Of a stretch of DNA of 64,000 nt, positions 1 through 12,449 are shown in pieces (within the stretch, counting starts at the first letter, position 1; each line of letters opens with the position of its first letter). Location of the stretch: NCBI RefSeq assembly GCF_009905375.1, contig NC_133650.1, positions 144,654,476 to 144,718,475 of the forward strand. Direction: 5' to 3'. This DNA is from Apium graveolens. Taxonomy: Eukaryota; Streptophyta; Magnoliopsida; Apiales; Apiaceae. Under the pieces are notes generated by a model. It worked only from the letters and a program-made list of their open reading frames with translations. It was not told the origin of the DNA and ran no database searches. The translations under genes were made by a program, and so were the position numbers.

Positions 1-1
1 A

Positions 2-2793
2 GCACCTGGAACATAATCGGTATCGAAGGCCCCGTATAGAATGGCGCCCGGTGAAATGAAAGAGCTAGCGAAGCAATTGCAAGAGCCGTTAGAGAAAGGA
101 GTAATCAGACCTAATGTATCCCTGTGGGGAGCCCCGGTATTATTTGTCAAGAAGAAAGATAGAAGCATGAGACTGTGTATCGACTAAAGGGAGCTCAACA
201 AGCTTATAATCAAGAACAAGTATCCGTTACCCAGAATTGATGATTTGTTTGATCAACTGAAGGGAGCCAAGTACTTCTCCAAGATTGATTTAAGATCGGG
301 ATATCATCAACTGAAGATTAAGCCCGAAGATATACCGAAGACAGCTTTCAGAACAAGGTATGGACATTATGAATTTTTAGTAATGTCTTTTGGATTGACC
401 AACGCCCCGGCAGCGTTTATGGACCTGATGAACAGAATTTTCAAGGAATACTTGGACAAGTTCGTTATTGTGTTTATAGACGATATTTTGATTTATTCAA
501 AGGCAAAAGGGGATCATGCGGAACATCTAAGAATAACTTTGGAGATTTTAAGGAAAAAGAAGTTATATGCTAAATTCTCGAAGTGTGAGTTTTGGCTACA
601 GGAAGTTCATTTCGTAGGACACATAGTCAGTAATAAAGGGATCAAAGTGGACCCAGCAAAGATCGAGGCAATTACAAACTGGGAAAGACCAAGAACACCC
701 ACCGAGGTAAGAAGTTTCTTGGGATTAGCGGGATATTATCGTCGATTCGTTCAAAATTTTTCAAGGACTACAATACCATTGACAAAGCTTACACGGAAGA
801 ATGAAACGTTTATATGGAACGAAAAGTGCGAAGAAAGTTTTCAGAAATTGAAGAAGCGATTAATCATAGAACCTGTTTTGTCACTCCCAGACGATCAAAG
901 GAATTTTGTAATTTATAGCGATGCTTCTCATAAAGGACTAGGATGCGTTCTTATGCAGCACGATAAGGTGATTGCGTATGCGTCAAGGCAATTGAAACCA
1001 CATGAACAGAAATATCCTACTCATGATTTGGAGCTAGCAGCCATAGTTTTCGCTTTGAAAATTTGGAGATATTATCTGTATGGAGAAAAGTGCGATATTT
1101 TCACGGATCACAAAAGCTTAAAGTACATATTCACACAAAAGGAACTTAATATGAGGCAAAGGAGATGGTTAGAATTGATCAAGGATTACGACTGCTCGAT
1201 AAATTATCATCCCGATAAAGCGAACGTTGTAGCAGATGCGTTAAGTCGGAAGGAAAAGTTAAATGTGTTATCAGTACCTGAAGAGATATATAAGGAATTT
1301 CAGAAACTGGAATTGGAGATTAAAGTTTGCAGGCCTAATGAAGCAAAAGTGTACAATATGACTTTTCAGCCAGAGTTGCTAGAGAAAATAAAGATGTGTA
1401 AGGAAGATGTAATGGATCAAGATATAAATCATTTGGTAGGTGAGGAATTGTGCACGAAGAAGGACGATCAAGGTATTCTTAGGTTTTCTTCTAAAATTTG
1501 GATTCCACCGGTGATGGAGCTGAAGAATGAAATTTTACAGGAAGCTCATAATTCAAGGTATTCAATCCATCCAGGAAGTACCAAGATGTACAGAGATTTA
1601 AAAGAGAATTATTGGTGGCCAGACATGAAGAGGGAAATTGCGGAATGGGTTAGCAAATGTTATACATGTCAGAGAGTTAAAGCAGAGCATCAGAGACCAA
1701 GTGGATTACTATAGCCATTGGAGATTCCAGAGTGGAAGTGGGAACATATTGCCATGGATTTCATAGTTGGATTACCAAGGAAAAGAGCTAATCATGATAC
1801 CATTTGGTTTATAGTGGACAGACTTACCAAGTCAGCTCATTTTCTGCCTATAAATGAAAGATTTTCGCTCGACAAGTTGGTCCATATGTACCTAAAGGAA
1901 ATTGTAGTTCGTCATGGAATTCCTGTGTCTATCGTATCTGATTGAGATCCAAGATTTAATTCAAGATTTTGGAAAAGTTTTCAAGAATGTTTGGGAACAA
2001 GATTGAATATGAGTACGGCTTATCACCCCCAGATGGACGGCCAAAGTGAAAGAACGATTCAAACAATCGAGGACATGTTACGTGTTTGTGCTATTGATTT
2101 CAAAGGAAGTCGGGACGAGCATTTACCTCTCGTAGAGTTTGCTTATAACAACAGATATCACGCCAGTATTGGGATGCCACCCTATGAAGCCCTTTATGGA
2201 CGCAAGTTATATCTCCAGTGTATTGGGACGAAGTAGGAGAACACAAAATACTTGGACCTGAATTGGTGCAGCAGACAAAGAAAGTTGTTGAAGTAATCCA
2301 GAAAAGATTGATAGCAGCACAGGACCGTCAAAGGAAATATGCAGACCAGTCAAGGAAAGATATGGAATTTGAAGAAAGTGGCTTGGTATTACTGAAAGTA
2401 TCACCGTGGAAAGGACTAACGAGATTTGGAAAGAAAGGAAAGATGAGCCCAAGATATGTCGGACCTTTTGAGATTCTAAAGCGCGTTGGCAAAGTAGCTT
2501 ACGAGTTGGCGTTACCTCCGCACATGGAGCACTTTCACAATGTTTTTCACGTATCAATGCTTAAGAAGTATAATCCAGACTCCAGGCATGTAATAGAATA
2601 TGAGCCAATAGAGTTTCAGGCAGATTTATCATATGTAGAGAGTAAGATAGAGATTTTAGAGAAAAGAGAGAAGGTATTGAGAAATAAAGTGGTGAAGCTA
2701 GTAAGAGTGTTATGGAGAAACCCAAAGGTTGAAGAGTCAACCTGGGAATTGGAAAGTGATATGAGAGAAAAGTACCCTCATTTATTTTCTTAG
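2..2793 (+). pseudogene. pol: Chromovirus pol (RT-RNase H-integrase-chromodomain), broken
   Basis: This is the 3' part of a gag-pol polyprotein that copies element RNA to cDNA and integrates it. Visible in order: the end of the RT N-terminal region; the RT core with FIDD at 473-484; RNase H with [10 protein letters not shown] near 915; the integrase zinc finger (H-H-C-C, ending CYTCQ near 1665); the DDE core, with MDF near 1754, VSD just before 1943 and DGQSERT near 2036; the GPFEIL module near 2460; and a chromodomain-like tail with STWELESDM. Breaks: in-frame stops at 14-16, 185-187, 1712-1714 and 1943-1945, and a one-base deletion near 2207 that moves the rest to another frame. The catalytic triads themselves look intact. 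The reading frame ends at the TAG at 2791-2793. It cannot make a full polyprotein, so it is a dead copy. Confidence 0.9.
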
Positions 2794-2795
2794 GA

Positions 2796-2831
2796 GATTC
2801 TGAGGACAGAATCCTTTTAAGGGGGGAAGGA
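2796..2831 (+). promoter_or_regulatory. Hairpin plus polypurine tract of E1
   Basis: A perfect inverted repeat, GATTCTG-AGGA-CAGAATC (2796-2813), lies just after the pol stop. It is followed by a purine-rich run (about 2818-2831) that directly abuts the LTR start TGTAATATCC. The purine run is the expected plus-strand DNA primer. The role of the hairpin is unknown; the same design recurs in E3, E5, E6 and E7. Confidence 0.75.
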
Positions 2832-5800
2832 TGTAATATCCGGGATATATCGTGTAAGTATTTTTGCTAATAAATAATTAATATATGTGATCAGTGTCTG
2901 TTCTATGAATTAATTGTTAACTGTTAAATATGCTTGGATGTTTAATAATATTATTAATTGAGTATTTTAATTTTTATATGTCCAAAATAAAATATAGATG
3001 ATTGTCATATCTTCCTAATTATTTTTATGTTGATTTATGAATATATAAGGATCATACGAAATTTATAAAATCTTTTTCTGCGTATTTTAAATCTATTTTA
3101 TAAAAACGGGAACCAACCGACGTCATCCGTTGTTACATTTTTGGAACCCGAAACTCTTCCGAGAACTCCTTCCAAACCTAATTGTAATATTCTGAGCATA
3201 TTCCATGTTTCGGCTTTTTCGATCCGGTGTACGATTTGTCCTGCGCGGGTCCCGGCGCAACTTTTTCGATACAATATTCATTTCGGTAAATCAATAAAAC
3301 TCATATTTTTGATAAACAGGAGCTTTTTATTAAACTATCCCAATTATCACCTCGTAGTACGTGTAACCAGGCGCTGAGACCAAGACCGCAGTACAAATTG
3401 TACAGATTTGGATAATTATCCTGAAAACCGATACCGTTTGGATCAGTCTTTATAAATAAACATACCGCTTTATATCCGGAATGATCCAACGGGATACTAA
3501 TTTTCCGTAATTATAAATAGCCTTTTACCGTATTTTATTTCGTATCAAAATCATTTACAGACAGATAATTATATAATTTTCCAGAGAAAAACCTTATATT
3601 CATATAATCTTTCGAGAATCAAACAAGCTTTTGGAGGTGTTATTGAATTCAGTTTGGAAAGCTCGAGTAACCAATATGAAGGTTTTGAAGAGCTCTACCA
3701 GATTCTGTGATCCATACACCTCCAGAAATCAAGGTTTATTTTCTATATTTTTATTTATTTTCGAATTAATTTTATTAAAAATATGAACTTTTGTTCGGAT
3801 GATTGTTTGTATGATTTGCTGCTTGCATATTGTAGAGCTTGTTTTCCTGATGATTTTGATATATTATATGACTGATTTGGAGTTCAATAACATGTTCAAA
3901 ATTGAGTTTGATTTTCGAATTTTGAAATTAGGGTTTATAACCCGTATGAATGTTTTCAATTGAAACTTAGGGGTTTTTGATTTAGGGTTATTAGCTGTTG
4001 ATTTATAATGGATTATGTTCCTTATGAAATTTGTAATCGATTGGTATATAGCTCGTTAACAGAGAATGTCTGAATCGAAGGAAGTTGTGTTTTGAAGATT
4101 TGCGATGTTCACCGGAAACCGGCGATGTTCTTGGCCAATTTCCGGCCAAGTCTGGGGTTATTGATGTATTTAGATTACACGTATAGATTCCTGGTGATAT
4201 GTAGTTTAATTCTGGAGCTTGTGGTGGTGTGACTGTACCTGGATCGCCTCCTCCGGTGAGACAGGGTATTTTCCGGCGAAGTTCGACGGAGAACTTTGCA
4301 AAATTGCATTTCAGTCCCTGAGGTTTTGAATATTTTTTAAAAATATTCAAAAATCATATTTCCTATTTATTTTAATTATAAAAAATTTGATTTTAATTTC
4401 TGAAAATTCCAAAAATTATTATTTTAATTCCAAAAATTATTTTTAATTCGAAAATAAATCTGAATTAATTAGCTAATTAATTTTAGTTAATTTTTAATTG
4501 ATTAATTAATCAATTAATTCGAAAATTAATTGATTAATTGATTTAATTAATTATTAATTGATTTTATTTAATTATTTAATTAGATTTAATTATTTAAAAA
4601 TGATTTAAAAATTCCAAAAAATAGTTTTGAGCTTTAAAATATTATTTTAAATTGTTTTCAAGGCTCTATAATTATTATGAAATTGTTTTAAAGCCAAAAT
4701 TGGCCAACCGAACCCTATTTACTACTTCGAAATTGATCCAACGACCCGTTTTAATTCCGAAAAATGTTTTAAAAATCATTTTAAATACCAGAAAGCTTGT
4801 TTATGACCCGAGATTTATTTATAAATGATATATTATTGATTATGTGACGTGCTATATGTTATATATGACCTGTTGGTTGACTGTCGGTCTATTTATCCGC
4901 TATTTACTTGTTTATTGCATAACTTTCAATCTGTTAATCGGATTTGGGTAAAACGAAGGGTAGATAGAAGTATGTATCGAATAGAATCGTATGAGTTAAA
5001 TATTGATAGATGCTTATGATATGTGAGCAGAAGAGGCAAGGCGTAGGAAAGGGAAACAGATAGTCAAGGAGTAAGACAGTGGTGATTGAGAGCAAGTGCC
5101 GTGTTGTAAGCTAGTACCAGGCAAGTGTTCTGAACTTTCTCGAGGTATTGTAGTAATTGATATTCCTATTTTATATTGCAAGTACTTTGAAGCACTGAAC
5201 CCTAAACCTTGATTCCAGTTATTGATCTTGAGCCGTAAACCTGATTCTTTCTAGACCATTGATTGTTGTATACCCAAATACGAACCTCAAATATACGATA
5301 CTACTCCACAAATACATACAAACTAAATATTAAACACTGAACCAAATTACTTACACATTCAAACCATTGTATCTTATACTTTGAAAGACAAAATCCTTCG
5401 AACCCTGAAATGTTGATTCTTTTGTTATCCAATTCTCTTACTACCTAACAGCCAAGCTTTGGAAATGCCATATTGATCCTTATACATATTAAGACCATTT
5501 TCATTATTGAACGTCCAATGTTGTTAATGATCATGTTTATTGTTTAATACTGCTTAGTCTATTATTCTGGAAGAACTGGATTGTTTTTATAAAATTATGG
5601 ACCAGATTCGTGGTCAGACCATATAATGGTCAAGTTAGGCCAATGTGTGCCTTGGATCCAGTTGTTAAAGCAGTGCTGTATACTTTGCTCGGGGTTAGTG
5701 CATGACTGATCAGCAGTCTAACCTTGGTTTTTAAAATGAAAATATAATATCCAATTCTAAATCATAATCCATTGTTCACTTGATATCATAACCATATTTA

Positions 5801-6234
5801 CCTAATGATCATTATTCTCAGTTTTGTCATTGTGACTTGCTGAGCTAGTTAGCTCATTTGTGCGATGTTGTTTATGTTCTTTTCAGTTAAAAAGGAACCG
5901 GTTGGTACCGAGGATCCCCAGTCCAGCGCGAGAGCTAGGGGTTCAGGTTGATCGAGCTAAGATAGTATGCTTCTTTTGGGATAATTTGAGTTTGTAAAAG
6001 TTTGTAATAATGTTTAATACTCAATTCTGAGTTTGGAATAGTTGGGATTTGAACGTTTATAATATAAGTAGGTGTTTTTGGCTGGTGTGCATACTTTAAC
6101 CTGTTGCGGTCCATGGTAGTTGGTAAGTAGGGTCACTGCATATTATTATTATCTTTATCATTATTATAAGCAGGTTATTAATAAGGTGTGTGTGTGGACC
6201 CCAAACTTCTGACCTAGGTTTGGAGGGCGCCACA
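2832..6234 (+). repeat. 3' LTR of E1 (3403 bp)
   Basis: The LTR starts TGTAATATCC right after the polypurine tract and ends GGGCGCCACA. It is non-coding: short ORFs inside it have no recognisable product. Its first 500 bp and an AT-rich ATTAATTAAT block (about 4340-4620) align by eye with the LTRs of E3 and E5. Its terminal stretch (GACCTAGGTTTGGAGGGCG) resembles the ends of those LTRs. Only one LTR is in the window, so age cannot be judged. The exact 3' end is inferred from this terminal motif and from the resumption of Tat pol. Confidence 0.8.
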
Positions 6235-6236
6235 AA

Positions 6237-9200
6237 AAGAAAAGAAGTTTTGCTCCAGAAAGGCAAGAAGCTATAAAACAGGAAGTGGAGAAGCTCTTGG
6301 AGGCTGGTTTCATTGAGGAGATTCAATTTCCAGAGTGGTTAGCAAACCCTATAATGGTGAAGAAGGCTAATGGGAAATTAGGGTGTGTGTGGACTTCACT
6401 GATCTAAATGATGAATGTCCTAAGGACTGTTTTCCGTTACTAAGGATCGATACCTTGATAGATGCCATTACTGGGCATGAAATGCTGAGCTTTATGGATG
6501 GATTTAGTGGATACAATCAGATCAAGATGCACAAGGACGACATCCCAAAGGTATCATTCATCACTGACTTTGGTGTTTATTATTATCTTGTTATGGCATT
6601 TGGTCTTAAGAATGCAGGAGCCACCTATCAAAGGTTGGTAAATAAAGTTTTTAAGGATCTTATTGGCAAGACTATGGAAGTCTATGTTGATGACATGTTA
6701 GTCAAGAGTCTAGTAAAGACTGATCATATAGCCCATTTGAGGGAAGCTTTTGAGGTCCTGAGGTACCATAAGATGATGTTAAATCCTACAAAGTGTGCTT
6801 TCGGAGTAGGGTCTGGAAATTTTTTGGGATTAATGGTCTCCAAGAGAGGGATCGAGGCTAACCCCGATAAAATAAAGGCAATCCTGGACATGGAACCACC
6901 AAAAACTATCAAGGATGTTCAAAAGCTCACAGGAAGGGTTGCTGCATTGGGACGATTCATCTCCAAGTCAGGAGACAAGTGCCTATCATTCTTCAAGTGA
7001 CTAAAAAACATTAAGGACTTTGTATGGAGTGAGGAAAACCAGAAGGCTTTTGAAAAATTGAAGAAATATATGGCGCAGGCCCCGTTGTTGGCCAAGCCAG
7101 TTTTGAATGAAGTTTTATTCTTGTACTTAGCTATTTCAGAGAGTGCCTTGAGCGCTGTATTGGTTAAGGAGGAACTGAAAGTCCAGAAACCCGTATACTA
7201 TGTCAGCAAAATTATGCATGGTGCTGAGTTGAATTATTCAACTATTGAGAAATTTGCTCTAGCCTTGGTAATGGCTTCGAGAAAGTTACGTTCTTACTTT
7301 CAGGCTCATTAGATTGAGGTGCTAACGAATCATCCCCTGAGGAATATCATTCACAATCCCAAGGCAAGTGGGAGATTGATCAAATGGGCAATAGAGCTGG
7401 GAGAGTTCGATCTCAAGTATAAGCCGCGAACGGTAATAAAAGCCCAGGCACTAGCTGACTTCGTGGTGGAATGTACCATACCTAACCAAGAAGTCGGGGG
7501 GCAGGAAGATAACATATCTCAATACAAGGAAGTTGATAAGGGGGATAAAGAGAAGGTTAATAAGGAAAAAGAATATTGGGTTCTCTATTTTGATGGAGCA
7601 TCAAAAATGAATTCAAGTGGAGCAGGTTTGGTTTTACAAAGCCCTAATGGGTTCTTAATTGAGTATGCCATGAAGCTAGACTTCCCAACCACAAGCAATG
7701 AGGCAGAATATGAAGCTCTGATAGCTGGTCTTGGCTTAGCAGAGACACTTAGAGTCAAGAACTTAAAAGTCTGTGGAGACTCGAAGTTGGTCGTATCCCA
7801 GGTGAAGGGAGAGTTTGAGGCAAGGGATGAGACGATGGCTAAATATGTCCGCCTAGTAAGGGCCGTGATGACCCAATTTGATGAATGTCATGTTGAGCAC
7901 ATTCCAAGGGAGGAAAATACTAAGGCATATGCGTTGTCAAAGTTTGCTTCATCTAAGATGGAAGAAAGTTCTGGAAGTGTATATTATCGCGTTCTGAAAA
8001 CACGGAGCATTGATGTTAAGCTTGTGGTTCCTATAGGCCTGGGGACGTCATGGATTGATCCCATTAAGGTTCACATTCAAACCGGCTGGTTACCTAACGA
8101 TGCTACTGAAGCGCGAAAATTGGTTGTTCGAGCACTAAGATACTCTTTAATAGATGGAATTCTTTATAAGAGATCTTTCGTGGTTCCCTACTTAAGATGT
8201 CTCAGGCCTGATGAGGCTCGCTTGGCTCTTGAAGAAGTACATGAAGGCATATATGGGCAAGACTTGGGGGGCAGGGCCTTGGCTCATAAGATAACCCGTT
8301 TAGGCTTCTATTGGCCAGAGATGATGGCTAATGCCAAAGAATATGTGAAAAAATGTGACCGTTGTCAGAAGCACACACCAGTTGTTAGACAACCCCCCGA
8401 GATGTTGACCTCTATCAACTCGCCCATCCCCTTTGTTATGTGGGGAATGGATATATTAGGGCCTTTCCCCATGGCCACGGCACAAAGGAAGTTTCTGATT
8501 GTGGCCATTGATTATTTCACCAAGTGGATTGAAGCCAAACCCTTGGCCAAGATCACAACTAAGCAGGTTGCACAATTCCTGTGGGAAAGTATTATGTGCC
8601 GATATGGAATTTTCCGCATCCTAGTTACTGACAATGGAACACAGTTCAACAATGAGGAATTCAAGAAGTATTGTGAGGAAAATGAAATCGAGTTACGATT
8701 CACATCTGTGGCCCACCTGCAAGCCAATGGGCAAGCGAAAGTGGCAAACTGAATAATCCTGGATGGACTAAAGAAGAGGATCGAAAAGTCAAGGAATAAC
8801 TGGGTGGATGAAATAATCCCCATACTATGGGCCTATAGGACTACCTGTAGAGTCACGACTGGAGCAACTCCCTTCATGTTAGCATATGGTGCAGAAGCAG
8901 TTGTTCCTGTAGAGATATCACATTCCTCCCCCAGGATTCAAGCTTTCAGCGCTGAGGAAAATGAAGAAGGGCAAAGGTTGGCCCTAGATCTAATTGATGA
9001 AGTACGAGATGAGGCACATGCGAAGATAATGGAATATCAGAAAAAAGCTTCGTTCTACTACAACCTAAGGGTTAAAGAAAGATTCTTCAAACAAGGTAAT
9101 TTAGTTTTGAGGAAAGTGGAAGCTTCTGGTGTAGGGCAGAAAGGGAAGCTTGCCCCAAATTGGGAAGGGCCGTATAAAGTCAAGAGCATTCAGGGTAGAG

Positions 9201-9283
9201 GAACCTACAAGCTGGAGACTATGGATGGTTTTGAAGTTCCGAGAACTTGGCATGCACAAAACCTGAAGGTTTACTATGTATGA
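6237..9283 (+). pseudogene. pol: Tat pol (RT, RNase H, second RNase H, integrase), broken
   Basis: Enters mid-RT immediately after the E1 LTR (APERQ near 6252). RT carries YVDD at 6683-6694. The first RNase H spans about 7085-7480. An additional RNase H domain starts with WVLYFDGASK near 7577 and runs to about 7960, which is diagnostic of Tat elements. Integrase follows, with the zinc finger CDRCQK near 8356, MDILGPFP near 8446 and TDNGTQF near 8629. Breaks: a one-base deletion near 6380; in-frame stops at 6998-7000, 7310-7312 and 8750-8752; and a Lys codon (8738-8740) where the third acidic residue of the DDE triad is expected. The frame resumes after each stop and ends at 9283. This copy is inactive. 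Confidence 0.9.
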
Positions 9284-9615
9284 GATAGTTAAAGTACGAT
9301 TCTCACTTGTCAGTATGACAAGTAGGTTTAAAAGCACCTTGAAGCTTTGCTTGTTTAGGGTTTTTCTATATAGAAAATATGTTTATCAGGGTTGAACCCA
9401 TCTTATGTAAGGTATCTAGAATACCAAGTTATAATATAAAATCTTCGACTTAATCTTGGCCTATTAGATTTGATTGCTTTATGAAAGATAAAACCAAGTT
9501 ATAAACTTGAGTTTGAAAAATCAAGAGAGAAATACGTCGATACTTGGACAAAATGCGAAAAGTCAATTACAAAGTTCAAATATTGTCTAATAAAGAAGAA
9601 ATACATAAAAAAAAC
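9284..9615. other. Spacer between Tat pol and the antisense ORF
   Basis: About 330 bp of AT-rich sequence with no ORF or recognisable motif. It separates the end of sense pol from the stop codon of the convergent antisense gene, so it probably holds both 3' untranslated ends. Confidence 0.5.
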
Positions 9616-11634
9616 TTAGGCCTTGGAAGGTTGAGATTCCTCGGAACCACTATCCAAAGTCTTCTCGGATGTCTCAGTCGTCCCCTCGGAAGTCCCCGTA
9701 GAGGTTCCCTCGGAACTGCCTTCGGACGCTTTGGATGCAGGAGACGCTGGTCTATGAGGCGCTACCTTTGGAGGCTCTTCTACCCTGACCTTCTTTGTAA
9801 TGGGCTCAGGCTCCTCTTCAGAAGAAGTTTCCTCCTCTTCAGAGCTGGACTCGAGCTCCTTCATCTTTTGACCTTGGCCTTGACTCCCCGATGAGCCGTC
9901 CTTGATCAAATCAGCGAGCTTGTCTGTAACACCCCCAAGTGCTGGAACTCGCACAGGGCAAGGGAAGGAGAATTGTTTGAGGACTTCTAGAAATTCATCT
10001 TGAATGGCCTCCACCGCGGCATCTCAGCCTTCCTTATAGCTAACTAGATGAAGGAGGGCATCGTGCTCCACCATTAAGTCCTTGAACTCATGATTGTCCA
10101 TCCAGCCATCAAAGGCTTTATCCTTTTGAGCCTTCAGGATAACATTTTCGGCCGGGGCCATTTCCAGGTCAGAAGTGGAAAAGGCAAGTTGGGCTTCAAG
10201 GGCCTCTATTCTTTGGTTGGCCTCCTCCAGCTTCTTGTTTGCATCCTCCAGGCCAACCTTCCAAGCCTTGGCTTGGTGAATCGCCCCTTGAAAATGGGAG
10301 TTCACCTACAAGAAACACAGCAAAAGTATGAGATGGGAAAATCAAAAAGGCAACTATGAAGGGCAAAGGAAAAAGACGTACCGTCGCCAAAGCCTGAGCT
10401 CCAAAAAGCTCGTTCCCCTCTAAGTCCTGTTGAAGGACAAAGTCTTGATAGTCAACCGGGGAAAATGGAATGCTTAGACCATTCCTTGGCAAGCGCTGTG
10501 CTGCCAACAATTGAATCCTTGCCCCGGATTCCCCAAGCAGGTTGAAAGTAAGACCCTGGCTTTTGCTTGGTGCGCAAAACTTGGCTGGGGCCTTCTTCGC
10601 CTGGTTCCATTGCTTGGAGTAGGAACTCCGGGAAGCGATCCCCAAGGCGCGGGTCTTTAAAGACCTTTCCAGCGCGCTTCATCCTGGTCATCTCCAGGTC
10701 CAAAGGCTTGTAGCCTCCTCAATTTTCTCAGCCACTGCAACAAATGAGATAAGTAAGATGAGGAATTAACAAAGTTAGAAGATGAAGGAAATGAAGAAAG
10801 AAATATATAAGGAAGGAAACTTACTCTTCTTAGGGACGGGAGAAAGGACGTGTTTTACAAGAACGGTCTCCCTGATAAGATCCCAAGAATGGGAAGTCCT
10901 ATTATCTTGCGTCAGGAGGTTGAAAGCTCTGGCCTCCTCCTCAGATAAAATTATATCATTTGGGCTCCCATCAACGGCTAGCCCAAAAGAAGATCGAAAT
11001 AGGGTGCCCCAATCGCCACCCTCCCAAACGACGAACAATAAATCTTTCTTCCACCCCAAGTTATTGTCAGGGATGGACTTCCCGTTCACTATGTGGGGAA
11101 TAGTTGGGTGCTGGTTTAAAGAAACCCAACCCGGATTCTTATCAAGGCTATTCTTGAACTGAAAAATCTTTCTGAAAACAGTAACAGAAGTGGGGACATT
11201 GTGCTTGGCGCATTGCGACAGATAACACAGAATGAGCCTCCAGGAATTAGGAGGAGTTGGCAAGGGCTGATGCCCACATCAGCTAGCAAAACGGGGATAA
11301 ACGGGTGAAAGGGAAGCCTGATACCCGCCCTTAGAGTATCCTTGTAGACGCATAATGCGTCCTTCCTCCACTGACAGGCCCTGTCGGCTGGACCTGCAAG
11401 AACCAGTTTGAAAGGATCCTTGATTCTGAAACAGCTACTCAACTTTTCCAGCTCTTTTGGATCCCGCAAGGCACTTATATGGTCGTGCACGTCCAGATGT
11501 GCATCGGACGGGTACTCGTCGCCTCGGGTGTTGATCATATCGATCAAGGAAGTGTACCTTGATTGAATAGGGAATTCGTTGGACTTTCTGGCCACATTCA
11601 TCTTGGCCAAACGAGTCATTTTCTTATCAGCCAT
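9616..11634 (-). pseudogene. Antisense extra ORF of Tat element, four-exon gene, broken
   Basis: A convergent gene on the strand opposite to pol. Predicted first coding exon 11634-10825 starts MADKKM and contains a block (about 11600-10900) that resembles the plant 'putative gypsy type transposon' domain (Pfam PF04195 by memory), including IRLPFHPF and PNSWRLI. Introns with GT-AG ends are predicted at 10824-10735 and 10381-10306, plus a 5' UTR intron at 11720-11635; exon phases match across the two coding introns. The last exon (10305-9616) encodes a coiled-coil stretch (LEEANQRIEALEAQL) and a Ser/Glu-rich acidic tail. Breaks: frameshifts near 11265, 10715 and about 10550, and a stop at 10024-10026. 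Extra antisense ORFs are known in Tat elements; their function is not. Gene structure is inferred without transcript evidence. Confidence 0.75.
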
Positions 11635-11720
11635 CTGAAAAAAGGGCACATATAAAGAGATAGTTTTAAAAGCACAAACTATGCGAAAACAAGCACAAGA
11701 AGTAAAGGGAGAAATTTAAC
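11635..11720 (-). other. Predicted 5' UTR intron of the antisense gene
   Basis: On the minus strand the donor reads CAG/GTTAAAT and the acceptor is a pyrimidine-rich CCCTTTTTTCAG directly before the ATG of the antisense ORF. The intron would be 86 bp. It is supported only by splice-site form. Confidence 0.5.
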
Positions 11721-11860
11721 CTGAAGTGAAGTTCCTAAAAAAAGGGCTTTGGGGCTTAAGATACTCCGACTTACTGTTATTGCTCTGAGATTCTTAACAG
11801 AAGAAGAAAGAAGAAGAATTTAAAAATGAGAAAGTGAGGAGCAATAGACTCTACTCACTC

Positions 11861-11870
11861 CTTTATATAG
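11861..11870 (-). promoter_or_regulatory. TATA box for the antisense gene
   Basis: CTATATAAAG on the minus strand lies about 230 bp upstream of the antisense ATG, with a C/T-rich leader downstream that fits a plant transcription start near 11830. It suggests the antisense gene has its own promoter, independent of the LTR. Confidence 0.6.
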
Positions 11871-12204
11871 GAGGAAAAGTGAAGTTGAAGGGATAAAAAG
11901 CCCAGTAAAGATGGAGGCCCAAAGAGAAAGCCCAGAAAATGGAACATTCCAGAATATTCCAAGGGAGAAATTAAATAAAATTCCCGAGAATTCTAGAGAA
12001 TTCTAAACAGGGTATTTTGACACATTAAGCCCAGATTAATAAGAGGCCCAATAAGAGTTAGAAGGCCCAAATCCAATTAGGATTTGGAAAAATATAAAGC
12101 CCAAATCAAAGCCCTAAAAGATGTAAGGTCCAAGAAGAAGATCAGGCTCAAACAGAGGCCCAATCAAAAATAGATTAGAAGGAAGCCCAAAAAGACCAGG
12201 ATTT

Positions 12205-12368
12205 AGGTCGAATTCCAAGTCATGAATTTTGCTCGAAATCTTTCGAACAGACACCCGAAAATAATGGGTATAAAAAACTAGGATTCAGGTCGAATTTCAA
12301 GTCGTAAATTCTGCTCGAAAACCTTCGAACAGACACCCGAAAATTATGGTTATAATTGAACTGGATTG
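12205..12368. repeat. Two tandem copies of an 82-bp repeat
   Basis: Copies start at 12205 and 12287, and a third start (AGGTCGAAACC) is at 12369. Each contains TTCGAACAGACACCCGAAAA. The two copies are roughly 85-90 percent alike by eye. They lie next to the 105-bp repeats and share the AGGTCGAA word. Confidence 0.75.
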
Positions 12369-12449
12369 AGGTCGAAACCAAGACCAAGATCGAGGTCGAA
12401 TCAAGCACAACGTTTTTCAAGTATGGGGTTCAGAAACCTAGGCTAAAAT

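Larger units (their letters stand above)
1..6234 (+). mobile_element. E1: Tekay-type Ty3/gypsy chromovirus, 5'-truncated by window edge
   Basis: The window opens inside the pol gene of a chromovirus. From left to right it holds reverse transcriptase, RNase H, integrase with a C-terminal chromodomain-like segment, a hairpin and polypurine tract, and a complete 3.4 kb 3' LTR. The chromodomain-type tail and very long LTR fit the Tekay (Del) clade. The LTR ends at 6234 and the next base belongs to Tat pol, so E1 is inserted in the Tat element E2. The 5' LTR, gag and left target duplication lie outside the window. Lineage is assigned from motifs, not from a tree. Confidence 0.88.
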
